Positions 44,365-54,838 of a stretch of DNA of 64,000 nt are shown in pieces. How positions within the stretch are numbered: the first letter of the stretch is position 1; the number at the start of each line of letters is the position of its first letter. The notes under the pieces are model-generated. The model was not told the DNA's origin. It saw nothing but the letters and a program-made list of their open reading frames with translations, and searched no databases. A program made the position numbers and the translations under genes. The DNA comes from Chlorella sorokiniana (taxonomy: Eukaryota; Chlorophyta; Trebouxiophyceae; Chlorellales; Chlorellaceae), in assembly GCA_025917655.1 (NCBI GenBank), contig CP084609.1:1178001-1242000 (forward strand), in the 5' to 3' direction.

Positions 44365-47300
44365 TCAGCCCCCCTCCTCACCCTCGCCGCCCTCGCCGCC
44401 CTCCAGCTCCTGCCCCAGCAGCTGCTCCGCAGAATCCAGCAGCACCTGGGTGCGGGTGAGCCAGGCCGACACGCCGCGCGGCGAGTCGGCCGACAGGCGC
44501 CAGCCGCGCGCTGGCAGTGGGGGGAGTGGGCGGCGGCGTGAGGGGCCAGGGGGCGGAGACACATACAAGCGGCGCAAGGCATTGCCACATAACACAGGCT
44601 GCGACTGACGCGTGCAGCGGGGCGGGCGGGCTCAGAGCTCAGCAGGGGGCAGGCAGGTGGGGTGCGCACAAGGGAGCCTCACCAGGGGGCGGGCCCGCCG
44701 CCGACCGCGCGCTGGTGGGCGTGTGGGCGCCGCTGCCGCCGTGGTCCGCGCCCTCCATCTCGCCAGACAGGAGGCGCGCCACCGCCCCAGCTTGGAGCCA
44801 AGGAAGGAAGCCATGCGGGCGCTGCTGTGTGGGTGGGTGGGTGGGTTCGGTGGTGGGACGGGTTGAGTTTGAGAGGGGCGCGGAGGGGGCCGGGCACAGG
44901 GTCGGGTGGGCGGCGGTGACACTGCACAGGCGGGGGCAGGTGTATGCCGCCGCGCAGGCTGCGCCAGGGCCTGGCAGCGGCTGTGCTTGCCGGCCTGGGC
45001 CCCCACAGGCAGGCGGGGCAGCTGCCCCTGCACCGACTTCACCTTCGGGAGCGGGGGTGGAGGCGGGGAGGCCCCCACTGAGGCGCCGCTGCGACATCAG
45101 GCTGCTGATCTGGAGCGCCGGCACGCCGTCTGCACATGAACAGGCAGCGTGTGTGTGTGTATGGGGGAGGGGGAGGCACCGACGTTGTCTCCGGCGACTA
45201 CAGCAGATCAGGTGCAGCGTGGCGGCCGGCGGGCTCCGAAACGCAAAGCCGGCCCGGCGGCCTTGCCTCCCTTTCTGGGCCCCCCCCGCCCCAGCGCGCC
45301 CGGCCCCCAACTCGCCCCCCGCCCTTCACGCACCGCCGTCTTCCGCCTGCTCCACCAGCTTCCTCTCCACACTGGCCAGGAGGTCCAGGGCCGCCACCTT
45401 CTCCTCCACCGCACGGCGCAGGTCGTCCTGGGGGCGAGATGGGGGTGGTGGGGGCAGGCAGAAAGCTGTGTACGGCAGGTTTGCACAGGCGCTTCAGCGC
45501 GTGCGTGCCCAAAATCAAGAGCCGCTGAGGCGCCGGTCACAGCCAGGCCCTCGCCGCAAGCAGACACGCAGCCCTTCCGGCTGAAGCGCAGTGCCGGCGG
45601 CAGCGGTGGCAGCGGCGGCAGCCACTGCGCGGCACCTGCACCGGCCCCGCCCCCAGCTCCGCATCTTCAGAGGCCTGGATCGACTTGATGGCGCTGTCGG
45701 CGGCAATGTACTGCTGGCTGGCCAGGCACAGCTCAGCCTGCGGGGGACAGGAGAGGGGGGGGCGGGCTTACCCCATGCAGTTGAGACTAGGCAGAACAAC
45801 CCGCTGGCTGATCGCGGCGCGCAGTGCGCAGGCAGGCAGGCACAGCCAGCCAAGACCGCTCGCTGCCGCCGCAGCGAGAGCGGCAGCACCCGGGCGGTGA
45901 GGGTGCTGCAGGCCCCACCCTTTTCCTAAGCCCACTGCACATCACCACTCTTAACCATCACGCATCTTTCCGCCGCCCCCCGCCCCCACACCCATCGAGT
46001 GATCAGGGGCAGGGAGCGAACACCCGCCACCCAAAGCCGGAGGGGAGGAGCCGCGCCCACCTGCGCCTCCCGCGCCTCCTCCAGCTGCTCCATCAGCGCC
46101 TCCTTGTCGCGCTCCAGCCGCTGCACCAGCATGGCCAGCGCCGCCGCCTCCGCCTCCGCCGCCGACAGCCGCCGCTCCAGCGCGCCCTTGGCCCCCTGCT
46201 GCTCCATCAGCGCCTGCGTCACCTGGTCCACCTGCGCGCGTGTGTGTGTGTGTGTGTATTTGTGTGGGGGAGGCATGCGTCCTGAAGTGGGTTCAGAGCG
46301 CAAGTCAGGGGCGTGGGCAATGCGGTGCGTAAGGAGGGGAGACGGCGGCCACGAGAGGGGACAGGGCACTTTGCGAAAGGGCCGGGCGTGGAGAGGCGTG
46401 AGGAGGAGGCGGTTGTGGGTGGGCAGGCCAGGCGGGAAGGAGGGCGCGGCCTGCGCTTCCAGGCCTGCGTTGCCAGCGGGGCGGCGGGCCCCACCTGCGC
46501 CTCCAGGTTGCTGTTCTCCCGTTCCAGCCCCCCAGCGAGGCCCCCGACTCCGCCAGCTCAGCCTCGGCAGCAGCCAGCGCGCGCCGCAGCTCCTCCACCT
46601 GCAACAACCATTGGAGGCAGGTCGGTGGCTCGTCAAGCGGCGTCGGAAGTAGCGGGAGGGCGGGGGAGCCAGGCAGAGGGCGCAGGGCGAGCTCCGCGCT
46701 GCTCGCTGCCGCAAGCGCACGCTAGACTTCGCGTGCCGACCCCCAACAAGCCCCCAGACCGCGCTGCAGCGCAGCAACGGGTGAACACGGCGAACGAGGG
46801 TCGGCCGGACAGCTGCCCGGTGCCGCCTGCTGGGCGCGGGGCCATGCCCCATGCATGCAGCGCGCTACCGCTGGCGGCATGTGCGCTGTGCTGTTCGGCA
46901 GTCAGCGCCAGGGCCCCCACTGGTGCCACACCTGGCGCAGCAGCCCGTCGCGCTCGTCGCCCACCCTCTCCAGCTCCGCCTGCAGCCGCCGCGCCTGCTG
47001 CAGCGCCGCCGCCTCTGCCGCCACCAGCGCCCGCGCGCGGCGTCCAGCTCAGCCTGCAGCCCCGCAGCGGCGGCGCGAGCGGCGCCCTCGCCCGAGGCGG
47101 CGGCGGCAAAGGCCTGCTTGGCGTCGGCCAGCCGCTCCTTGAGCAGCTCGTTCTCCGTCAGCATCTCAGACACCTGGGGGCGTGTGTGTGTTGGGTGTTG
47201 TTTGGCTTTGCGTGTTTGAAGAAGGTAGGGGGCTCAAGCTTTGCTGTTTCAGAACAGGGCTGTGGGAGCCTTCGGAAAGACGACAGCAGCAGCACGCGGC

Positions 47301-49895
47301 CACGTGCAGGCCGAGAGAGATGCGAGCAGGGGAGCCACGCCAGCGTGGACCACCCCAAGGCGCCTGGCCGCCGGCAGCTGTCCCCACCTTCTCCTCGCCC
47401 CAAGCCTGCTCCTTGCGAGCCTCGCCCGCAGCGCCCACCGCCTCGGCCGCCTCCGCCGCCGCGCGGGCCGCCGCGCTGCTCAGAACTGTGAAGCGGCGTT
47501 GCAGCAGGTCCAGCCAGGCTGCCGGCGTGTCGGCCTTGCCGGCCGGCAGCACTGCAGGCGCAGCGGCGCCCGCCCGCTGGTTGCTGCAGCGGGCGGCCAG
47601 CGGCGTACGGCCGCCCGGGAAGCGGCCGCCGCCGCAGCAGCAGGCGGCTCGGCGGTGGCAGCGGCAAGCTGCGTCGCCGCCGTTTCCCACGCCGCCGCCT
47701 CTTGCGCCCGCCGCGCTGCCGCCGCCGCCTCGGCCTGCGCCTTTTGAACTCGGCCACCCGAGCCTCGGCGGCCTCCTGCGCCTGCGCCAGCTGCCGCTGC
47801 AGCCGCGCCAGCTGCTTGGAGGCGGCGACGGGGAAGGGCGCCGCGGCGGCCGCCACCCGCCGCCGCACGATCCAAGCCGTGCCCGCCACACAAGCCAGCA
47901 GGGTGGCCGCTGCTGCCACGGCGGCAGCCCTGAGCAGCTGTGGCTGCTCCAGCCACAGGCGCTGAGGGGAGCAGCTCTGCAGGTCCAGAGCGGCAGAGGC
48001 GGAGGCGGCGGCGGCGCCCGCCGCAGAGGCCGCCAGCTCGGCTTGGGTGGCGCGGCGGGTGGCGGAAGCCGCCTCGCGGGTGGCACCCGCCGCCGCCTCC
48101 TCCGCCGCCGCCTGCGCCGCCAGCGCGGCCTGCAGCTCTGACCGCAGCGCAGCGTGCTGCTCAGCAGCGAGCGCGGCGGCGGCGCCGGCCGCAGCCGCTG
48201 CCTCACGCAGCTGCTGCCGGGCTGACGCCAGCTCGGCGCGCAGGGACGCATGCTGCTCTGCCGCCGCCGCCGCCGCGCCGCCAGCCTGCGACCGGGCGTC
48301 CTGCAGCAGCCGCCGCGCGTCTGCCAGCTCAGCAGCCAGAGCTGCATGCTGCTCCGCAGCCACCGCAGCGGCTGCGCCCGCCGCCGCCTCCGCCTCCTGC
48401 ACCCGCATCCGAGCCTGGGCCAGGTGCGCCCTCACCGCCGCCGCCTCCTCTGCCCCGCGGGCCGCGCGGCGGCGGCCGCCGCCTGCGCCTCTCGCAGCTG
48501 CTCGGCCGTCGCCGCCGCCGCGCGCTCCGCCTCCTCTGCCCGCCGCTCTGCGGCCTGCACCGCAGCCTCGCGCTCCACGGCCGCTTGCCGCTCCGCCTGC
48601 AGCTGCTCCGCCAGCTCAGCCTCGGACAGGAGGCCGCCGCCCGCGGACTGGGTGGTGGCTGCAGCTGCCTCCTCGGCGTTGCGCCGCGCCAGCTGCGCCG
48701 CCTCCAGCTCCAGCCGCAGCGCCGCCGCTTGCTGCTCGGCCTGCCCGGCCCGCTCGTGGGCCGCTGCCAGCTCAGCACGCGCCGCCGCCAGCTGCGCGTC
48801 CGGGGGCGAGCGTTCATCGATAGCAGGATCCACATCCGCCGCATCTGCCATGGCTGTGGAACCGGCGATTGTTGCAGCTTCAGGCTCGTCCCAGCCAGCC
48901 TCTGGCGAAGCTGCCAATGCAGTTGCATACGCTGCAGCAGTCTCCAAAGAACCAGACCGCAATTCCTGCTCCCCTGCCGGAGCTGCATCGGCGGCAAACA
49001 GGCCGTCCTCCCCGCTCGCAGCGGTGCCGGCCATGAGGGCGGCGGGGTCGGGCCGCGTGGCACGCCACACGCCTGCGCTGCCCGCCGCCATCAGCAGGGC
49101 CAGCACCAGCGTGGTGGCCAGCGGCATGCCCGCGGCCGCCGCGCGCTGCTGCGCCTTGCGAGCGCGCTGCCACGAGCGGTACGCGCCGCTGCTTTGCAGG
49201 CTGCGGGCGGGGAGGGAGCGAAGGGCGGCGGGTGAAGGGCGAGGCCAACATGCAGCCCTGCAGTCCTCGACTGGAGGAAGCGTGCTCCACGTGCTGAGGC
49301 CGGTAATGCAAAGGCGGTAGGCGCACGCAGTCGCGTTCGACGAGGGCTGGCTGCACACCTCGCCAGTGCGGCAGCGGTACACGCCTCCTTCCGCTCCTCA
49401 TACTCCTCCGCGCTCAGCTTGCTGCCCGACACCACTCCAGGCTTCCAGTCCAGCACCGACGCCATGGCACTGGGAGATTCTGAACAGACGGGGCCGGGAA
49501 GGAGATGCCAGGGCAAGGCTGAAGCCTCGTGGTCAAAAGCGGCGGCGGTGGCGCCAAACTTTGAAAACGACGCTTGACTGAAAGAGCGCGAGGCCGGCCA
49601 GCGCCCACCCCCCACGCTTCAGCATTTGAATGTCGACCAGTGGGCGAGGCCCATGGGCCGGAGAGGGACCAGAACTGAAAGCGTTGTTGTGCGGCAGCAG
49701 ACACCATTGAAGTGGCCCGGCAGCGGCTCACCTGTGTAGCGGCGGACCTGTTTTGTGATCCCCAATTCAAAGGGCAGCTCGATGGACTCGTACAGGCCGT
49801 GTGTTCCTGCCGCCGCGACGCGGGTGCTCTTGCCAAAGCTCCAGCTGCCAGTGAGGCCACCCCGAGCCTTCTGGTAAGACACAAATGTTCTGCAA
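44365..49895 (-). CDS. Large Ala-rich coiled-coil protein with two membrane segments
   Basis: No family is recognised. The 5'-most exon I can support (about 49895-49736) encodes VSYQKARGGLTGSWSFGK, then ESIELPFELGITKQVRRYT. Its donor joins in phase to ESPSAMASVLDWKPGV (exon from about 49480), so ATG 49465 is probably internal. The next exon (about 49202) has GMPLATTLVLALLMAAGSAG, a membrane helix. Over 500 residues of Ala/Glu/Gln/Arg coiled coil follow, with repeated AAEQHAALRAEL-type units (about 48350-48100). A second helix is LLRAAAVAAAATLLACVAG (about 47940-47880). More coiled coil follows (LTENELLKERLADAKQAF; QGAKGALERRLSAAEAEA; RLERDKEALMEQLEEAREAQ). The end is acidic (LLGQELEGGEGGEGEEGG), stop 44365-44367. 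The true start is not identified. Confidence 0.55.
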
Positions 49896-49959
49896 GGCTT
49901 CTCTGGCTATGTGCCGGAGTGTCAGACGACGACTATCCCCAGGCGCGATGACATTCAAT

Positions 49960-50562
49960 GCCGCCCGCTTTCCAGGAGTGTCGCCGGCCGGTGCTCAACT
50001 GCCCTGAATGCCATCGCCAGACTTCACCTCTAATTTGTCGGCCGTGCGGTGAGCGAATGTTTCGAGGAAACTCTGGATGCTCCCCATTAATGTAGCGGGG
50101 AGGTGAAGGGCAGGCGGCCTGTCAACGACAACAACCGACGTCGCTGTGGTCGGCTTAGTCCTGCTAGCAGGTAAGCTGTTTGGCAGTGCTCAAGTCGGCC
50201 AAAAATTTCATGCTGTTGGCAGAAACACTGCACTTATGTCTTTGCTGGCAGGCTGGAGAGCCAACTGGCCTCCAGCAAAACACAGTGGCATTGACGTATT
50301 CAGCCGGCGCCTGCTGACTAGGCGTCACAGGTTGGCCTCTGTCCAGGATGATGTGTTTGACATCAGTCACGAAAGTACCAATCATCACTTCGTAGAGCCT
50401 TTCGCGTTTCTCGCTGCTTCAAGTAATCCGATCGCTCCCTCTGCCCCAGCATCGCACACAAGCGCTTTAACACGAGCATTGGCATAATTGTGCTGCGATC
50501 ACCAGTTTACACGGCGCAGGACCCACATTCAATCACCCCGGGCTGACAGAGTCTTGATCACC
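49960..50562. other. Intergenic region, coiled-coil gene / cornichon (divergent)
   Basis: About 600 bp, visibly less GC-rich than the genes around it, between the 5' end of the minus-strand coiled-coil gene and the cornichon start. It presumably holds both promoters and perhaps the missing first exon of the coiled-coil gene. No coding sequence with family resemblance was seen. Confidence 0.45.
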
Positions 50563-51693
50563 ATGCCGTGGGAGCTTCTCACTTGGCTAGTAGTCTTCAT
50601 TTTGCAGGTGTGAACAGTCGTTGAACGCACGGCAGGCTTTGTCCCCTGAGGACACGCCCCAGCGGCCACCCCGCCCGCTGCCGCAACTGCCTAGACGCCA
50701 CCACCTTCCGCTGCGCTCCTGCCAGCCCTTCTCGCCGGTGGGGCAGCCGGCACCCAACCTCCTGTCCATGCCTCTGTCTCCGTGCAGTCTGCGCTGCTGG
50801 GTTTCTGCATGTATCAGCTGATTCAGTTGAGCGACTTGGAGTGCGACTACATCAACCCGCACGATGCAGCCCGCAACATCAACGCCGTGGTGGTGAGCGG
50901 CCCGCCCCTGAGCAAGCGCGCTGCAGCGCCTTCGCAGCTCCTGTCTCAGGATGCTGTGCTGCAGCACCCCTTGAACAGCGGTGCATCCAAGCTGCCTGCC
51001 TGCTGCGTCCCTGGTGCGCAGCTGCCAGAGTACGGCTGCCAGGCGGCGCTCACAGCCTTCCTGCTGTTCTCGGGGCACTGGCTGTACGGCGCCCTGCACG
51101 CTGCGTTGCTGGCATACAATGCGCGGCAGGTGAGACACCCCCCTCTGTGCCGCTGTTTCCTGGGCTGGACTGGCCTTCTGTGCCTGCCCTGCGGCCGCAG
51201 CTGAGTGCCCAGCCCGCCCTCCTTGCCCCCTTGCCTGCGCAGTACTTGCGGCGCGCCCACCTTGCAGACGTCACGGAAATATTCCGACAGGTGGGGCCGC
51301 GCAAGAAGGCGGAGATGGCCAAGCTCGTCTTCTACCTGCTCAGCTTTGTGTTTGCGATCTACAAGTGAGGCCATGGTGCCGGGGTGCCGCTGCTGCGCCA
51401 GGGGGCCTGGGGGATGGCCAGCCGCGGCACCTGCTCGGCAGCAGGCAGGGAATTGGGCAGGCTGGCGGTGCGTGGCAGTAGGGCGGGGCAATTGGTTGGC
51501 ACGCGTACTGAGCGGTTGAGGCCTGATCGCCCGCCAATCTCGGGCTGGGCTGGGCGCCCACCCCCGCCCTCTTGTCGCCACCCGCTGCAGGTTGATTCAC
51601 GTCATAGTGCTGGCGTTCCTGACGCCCGAGGGGCGTAAGAAGGCCGCCAAGGTGCTGCGCGACGCCGCCTCTTCCATGCACCGCAGACTATGA
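50563..51693 (+). CDS. CNIH: Cornichon family ER cargo receptor
   Basis: Cornichon proteins load membrane cargo into COPII vesicles at the ER. Five exons join cleanly with no frame break: 50563-50607, 50788-50892, 51022-51129, 51243-51364 and 51591-51693. The protein starts MPWELLTWLVVFILQ and continues YQLIQLSDLECDYINPHDAA and NINAVVLPEYGCQAALTAFL. Then come SGHWLYGALHAALLAYNARQ and YLRRAHLADVTEIFRQVGP. The last helix region is LVFYLLSFVFAIYKLIHVIV. The C-terminus is basic (EGRKKAAKVLRDAA) and ends HRRL. LSDLECDYINP, INAVVLPE and LRR.HL.DVTEIF are the diagnostic stretches. At about 160 residues the length fits the family. This is the best-preserved gene in the window. Confidence 0.96.
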
Positions 51694-52061
51694 GGGGCCC
51701 TACACACCCGTTCCGCGCAGCCGCCCCTACAGCATGGCTGCCACAATTCTTCCAACAAGCCATCGTGTGAACTTGGGCGTGCGTTTACTCAAAAGCCAGC
51801 ACAGATGAGGAAAGAGGCCAGCTGGGTGTGGCGGCAAGCGGCTGCTGGAAGTGCAGCAGAGGAGCAGCAGAGCTGTTGAAGGCAGGGGGCAAGTACAACA
51901 TAAAATGACGAACAAGACTTGCAGCGTGGTGGAACGAGGCAGAAGAGCGGCACATGGGAAATTGAAGCGGCGCATGGCGGAGTCGTTCGTTTCGCGAGGA
52001 GGTACAGCCAGCATGGGAAAACGGGGGCAAGCGGCCAGCGCACGCCAGCGCATGGGATTGC
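51694..52061. other. Convergent intergenic region, cornichon / PAM18
   Basis: About 370 bp between two stops facing each other, presumably both 3' UTRs. No canonical TGTAA was seen on either strand close to the stops, and no coding signal. Confidence 0.45.
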
Positions 52062-52489
52062 TCAGAAGATAGATCCGCTGCCGCGCTTCTTTCCCAGCAG
52101 CATGTCCTTGGCTTCGTTCACTTTCGCCGCGACAAAGCTGCTGCCGCCCGCGTCCGGGTGGTTTGCAATCATGATGCGGCGGTGTGCCTCCTTCACCTTG
52201 TCCTCAGGCGCGCTCTCCCTCACGCCCAGGATCAGCGCCGCCTCGCGCGCGTCATCTCCGGCTGGAAGCCGCCCTTGTAGAAGGCGCGCATGCGGGCCCC
52301 GCAGTCTTCCAGGCGTTGAAGGCCTGCAGCGCGGGCGCGGGCGCCATAGGCGGCGGCACCCACCGCCAAGCCGGCCACCAGCGGGGTTGTCTGCGAACCA
52401 ACACAACAGGAGAAGGTCAAGGCAATGAAAGGGTGCTTCAAAAGGAACGCAAGTGAGGTTGCAGAAGCCAAGGACATGGCGCTCACCAT
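52062..52489 (-). CDS. PAM18: Pam18/TIM14, J-domain subunit of the mitochondrial import motor
   Basis: Pam18 stimulates mitochondrial Hsp70 at the TIM23 channel. I place the start at ATG 52487-52489, with a one-codon first exon followed at once by GTGAGC. The acceptor near 52391 continues [19 protein letters not shown], the single inner-membrane helix. Then come ALQRLEDCG-like residues and [14 protein letters not shown], followed by the J domain: [36 protein letters not shown] with the invariant [18 protein letters not shown] and a final SGSIF. The stop is 52062-52064. The frame shifts in the CG-repeat at about 52240-52250, between PEMT and REAAL. If the first intron is retained, an open 36-codon leader ([15 protein letters not shown]) results, so both forms could exist. 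It is divergent with CMC1. Confidence 0.9.
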
Positions 52490-52887
52490 GGCTGCAGCTG
52501 TTCAGTTCCTAGCAGACTATTCGTAGCCTCCAAGTTTGTTGCGCTGATAGAACGGTGTCACTGCGAGGTATGGCGTGGGCGGTCGCGCTGCTTGTTTCAC
52601 GGAGCGACTAGAGAGTTCTCAGGCTCCGATTGTCGATCATTCACCGCTGGCAGACAATGAAGAGGCAGCAATACACTCGTTGGCGCATTCCAGACGCCAG
52701 CAGGGCACGCCACGCAGCAGGCACTATTCTTGGCATGCGCCATTGAGCCTGTTGAATTGCCGTTGCGAGCCCTTACATCACCACCTGTGTATCACAGGGG
52801 CTGAAGGAAGTTTCTTTGGGTCTCGGCAAGCACACGAAAAGCTTTGTTGTTTCCTCCTCGCTGCGGGGCTGGTGCCGCCCCATCAGG
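52490..52887. promoter_or_regulatory. Shared divergent promoter region, PAM18 / CMC1
   Basis: About 400 bp lie between the two start codons, with no coding sequence. Both flanking genes encode small mitochondrial biogenesis proteins. No TATA box or conserved motif could be assigned with confidence. Confidence 0.45.
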
Positions 52888-53422
52888 ATGGCGGCCTCAA
52901 TGCCCAAGAAAGTGGAGGAGGGTGAGCCTCCGCCGCAACAGCCATGACTGCTTCTACTGCCGCCGCCACTTGCCCACCGACACGTCCCTCCTGCACTGCT
53001 CGGCTGCGCAGCGCTCTTCTACAGATTGAAGCAGAAGGGATTCCAAGAGTGCAAGCCCTACTCGGATGCGTATGCGGCGTGCTGCTCAGGCCGCATCCTC
53101 TCGGTGGCGTGGGCTTGCCGCCAGGAGATGAGGGCGCTGTCGGCCTGCATGAGCACGCAGTGAGCCGCAGCTCTGCCCTGTTGCATCCCATCCTGCTGCT
53201 CCTGCTCGTGCAATCGCTGCAGCATGTTCAGGTGTGAGCAGGGGCCTTTGGGGGCCGTCCTGCCTGTATCGTGGCAGCCTTGCTCACAGTGAATGCCGTC
53301 TCACGGCCGGCCCTCCCCTGTTGGCACACAGTACGAGTCGATTGGAGGAGCTTAAGCAGCGATACGTTGCGGCAGGATCACCCAGCAATCCAGACTGGGA
53401 CCAACTCCTAGAGGGGCTCTAG
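52888..53422 (+). CDS. CMC1: CMC1-type twin-CX9C mitochondrial protein
   Basis: CMC1 family proteins are small intermembrane-space proteins needed for cytochrome c oxidase assembly. Three exons join in phase: 52888-52921, 53012-53159 and 53332-53422. The product is about 90 residues: MAASMPKKVEEALFYRLKQ, then FQECKPYSDAYAACCSG and RILSVAWACRQEMRALSACM. It ends THTSRLEELKQRYVAAG and PDWDQLLEGL. The two CX9C pairs are C-KPYSDAYAA-C and C-RQEMRALSA-C, each with exactly nine residues between cysteines. The vicinal CC after the first pair and the SVAW-C spacing match plant CMC1 relatives. No frame break is needed. The stop is TAG 53420-53422. Confidence 0.87.
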
Positions 53423-53960
53423 TTGGCTGGGTTCCGGCTAGCAAGCCTTCGAATGGGTGGATCTGCCAGATACGCTACGGTTCAGCACGGTTCAGCACTG
53501 CAGTGAAATTTATGCTTGTGTTTTTCATGCCAGGGCAGCATGCCATGCTCTGACAAATTGCTTGCCGCTCGACAGCAATTGTTACACCCTACTGGGAGTT
53601 AAGAGTAGCAGCGGATAGGTTGGGGTGATGCAGATGAGTGACGGGTGCGGAGGAGTCGGGGCAGGAATAGAAGCGGTCCAATCACTCACGATAGAAGTCT
53701 GAAGGGTAAGAGTTTGGGTCAGTCAGTTTTAACGTCACAAGCAAGCTATGGAATAGATGAGGCGCAGAAGCTTGGTGCTGCTGGCACGCGCCACGGTGGA
53801 GCGTGCATGCACAAAGGCGCCAGGCTAGGAGCAAGGTGCGCTGTCAGCAAAGCTTCTGGGTTCAGCGGCAGGTCATAAAACAAAAGAATGCTCAGCGGCA
53901 AGGGAAGTCAGTCCCAGTCTAACCCTCCAGCATACAGCCAAGGTGTCGCAGTCCCCCGGC
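53423..53960. other. Convergent intergenic region, CMC1 / AT-hook gene
   Basis: About 540 bp between facing stops, with markedly lower GC than the genes. TTACA at 53582-53586 (TGTAA on the minus strand) could end the AT-hook transcript. ACGGTTCAGC occurs twice in a row near 53477-53497. Nothing coding was seen. Confidence 0.45.
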
Positions 53961-54648
53961 TCAGCCTGATGGCGGCGCAGACGTAGGCACAAGGCCCTTG
54001 CGGCGGTGCCGCGGCTTGGACGTGCCAGGCGCTGGCGGGGGCGTGAGGGCATCCACATCCCCTATCGCAAGGCTTGCTGCTGCCGCTGCCGCTTCGGCTT
54101 TCTCTTTGCCTGCGCACGCAGCACATGCGTAGCGTCAGCAGAGGAGCAAGGCAGGCCGCAGTCGCTGCACAGCGGTTGGGGATGGCTGAACAGACCGGCC
54201 CCGCTGGAACGTTCCGTACCTGGCGGACGGCCTCGTGGACGCTTCACGGCAAGCTGGTTGGGATCCTGTAGGGGTGCTTGCGCGGCCGGCCCCTCTTCTT
54301 GGGCGCAGGGGCGGATAGAGCGTCGGGGTGCAGCCTGTCTGCCGTGCCATTGCTACCGGGCTGCTGCTCTGGCTGCTGCCCCGGTGGCCCAGGACTTCTG
54401 TCTGCATGTCCTGGTGTAACAACAACGGACTCTGCAGGGAGAGGATGCTTGCGCGGCCGTCCTCTCTTTTTAGGCACTTTTCCTGAGCCAGCCGTGCGGT
54501 CCAGGGGCCCGGTGCCGCCCGCCTCCTCCTTCAGCGGCTTCACTGGTTGCTGGGCTCTCTGTATCGTGAAGACATCAGCAAGTGCTTTTCCTACAGGCAC
54601 AGCTTGCGTTTCGGGCAGCTTGAAAGCTGCCGGTCCCCCTGACTGCAT
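53961..54648 (-). CDS. Three-AT-hook DNA-binding protein
   Basis: AT-hooks insert into the minor groove of AT-rich DNA. The chosen start is ATG 54646-54648 (MQSGGPAAFKLPETQ); an open frame continues further upstream. Two identical hooks, KKRGRPRKHP, occur at about 54480-54450 and 54300-54270. A third, VKRPRGRPPG, is at about 54250-54225. Between hooks two and three the frame shifts by one base at about 54265 (AGGATCC for AGGGATCC), giving DPNQLAVKRPRGRPP. An intron then leads to KEKAEAAAAASLAIGDVDAL, and a basic tail (KPRHRRKGLVPTSAPPSG) ends at TGA 53961-53963. At about 190 residues, with no PPC/DUF296 domain, it is unlike land-plant AHL proteins. It is divergent with ALDH22, their starts about 190 bp apart. 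Confidence 0.75.
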
Positions 54649-54838
54649 GGCCGCGAACGGGAACAATGCCAGGGCTATTGCAATTTGATTGTGCGATACT
54701 GATATGCAAGCGAAGGGGTAAACGGGCGCTGGAAGAGCCTCACGGTATTGTCGCGATCGCCAGCTCCAGCTGGACATGCATTTCTGCCATGCGCTGATCG
54801 CGCCCCCTGGCTTTCAATTGATGTGTAAGGAACCCATC

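Noticed and set aside
47940-49235. 431-codon plus-strand Arg/Pro-rich ORF and a second ORF at 48250-49320
   Set aside because: Both mirror the Ala-rich coiled-coil exon on the minus strand, and neither has domain-like segments.
52232-52489. Unspliced PAM18 leader as the main N-terminus
   Set aside because: The GTGAGC directly after ATG and a good acceptor before TTPLVAG give the shorter N-terminus usual in the family; kept only as an alternative.
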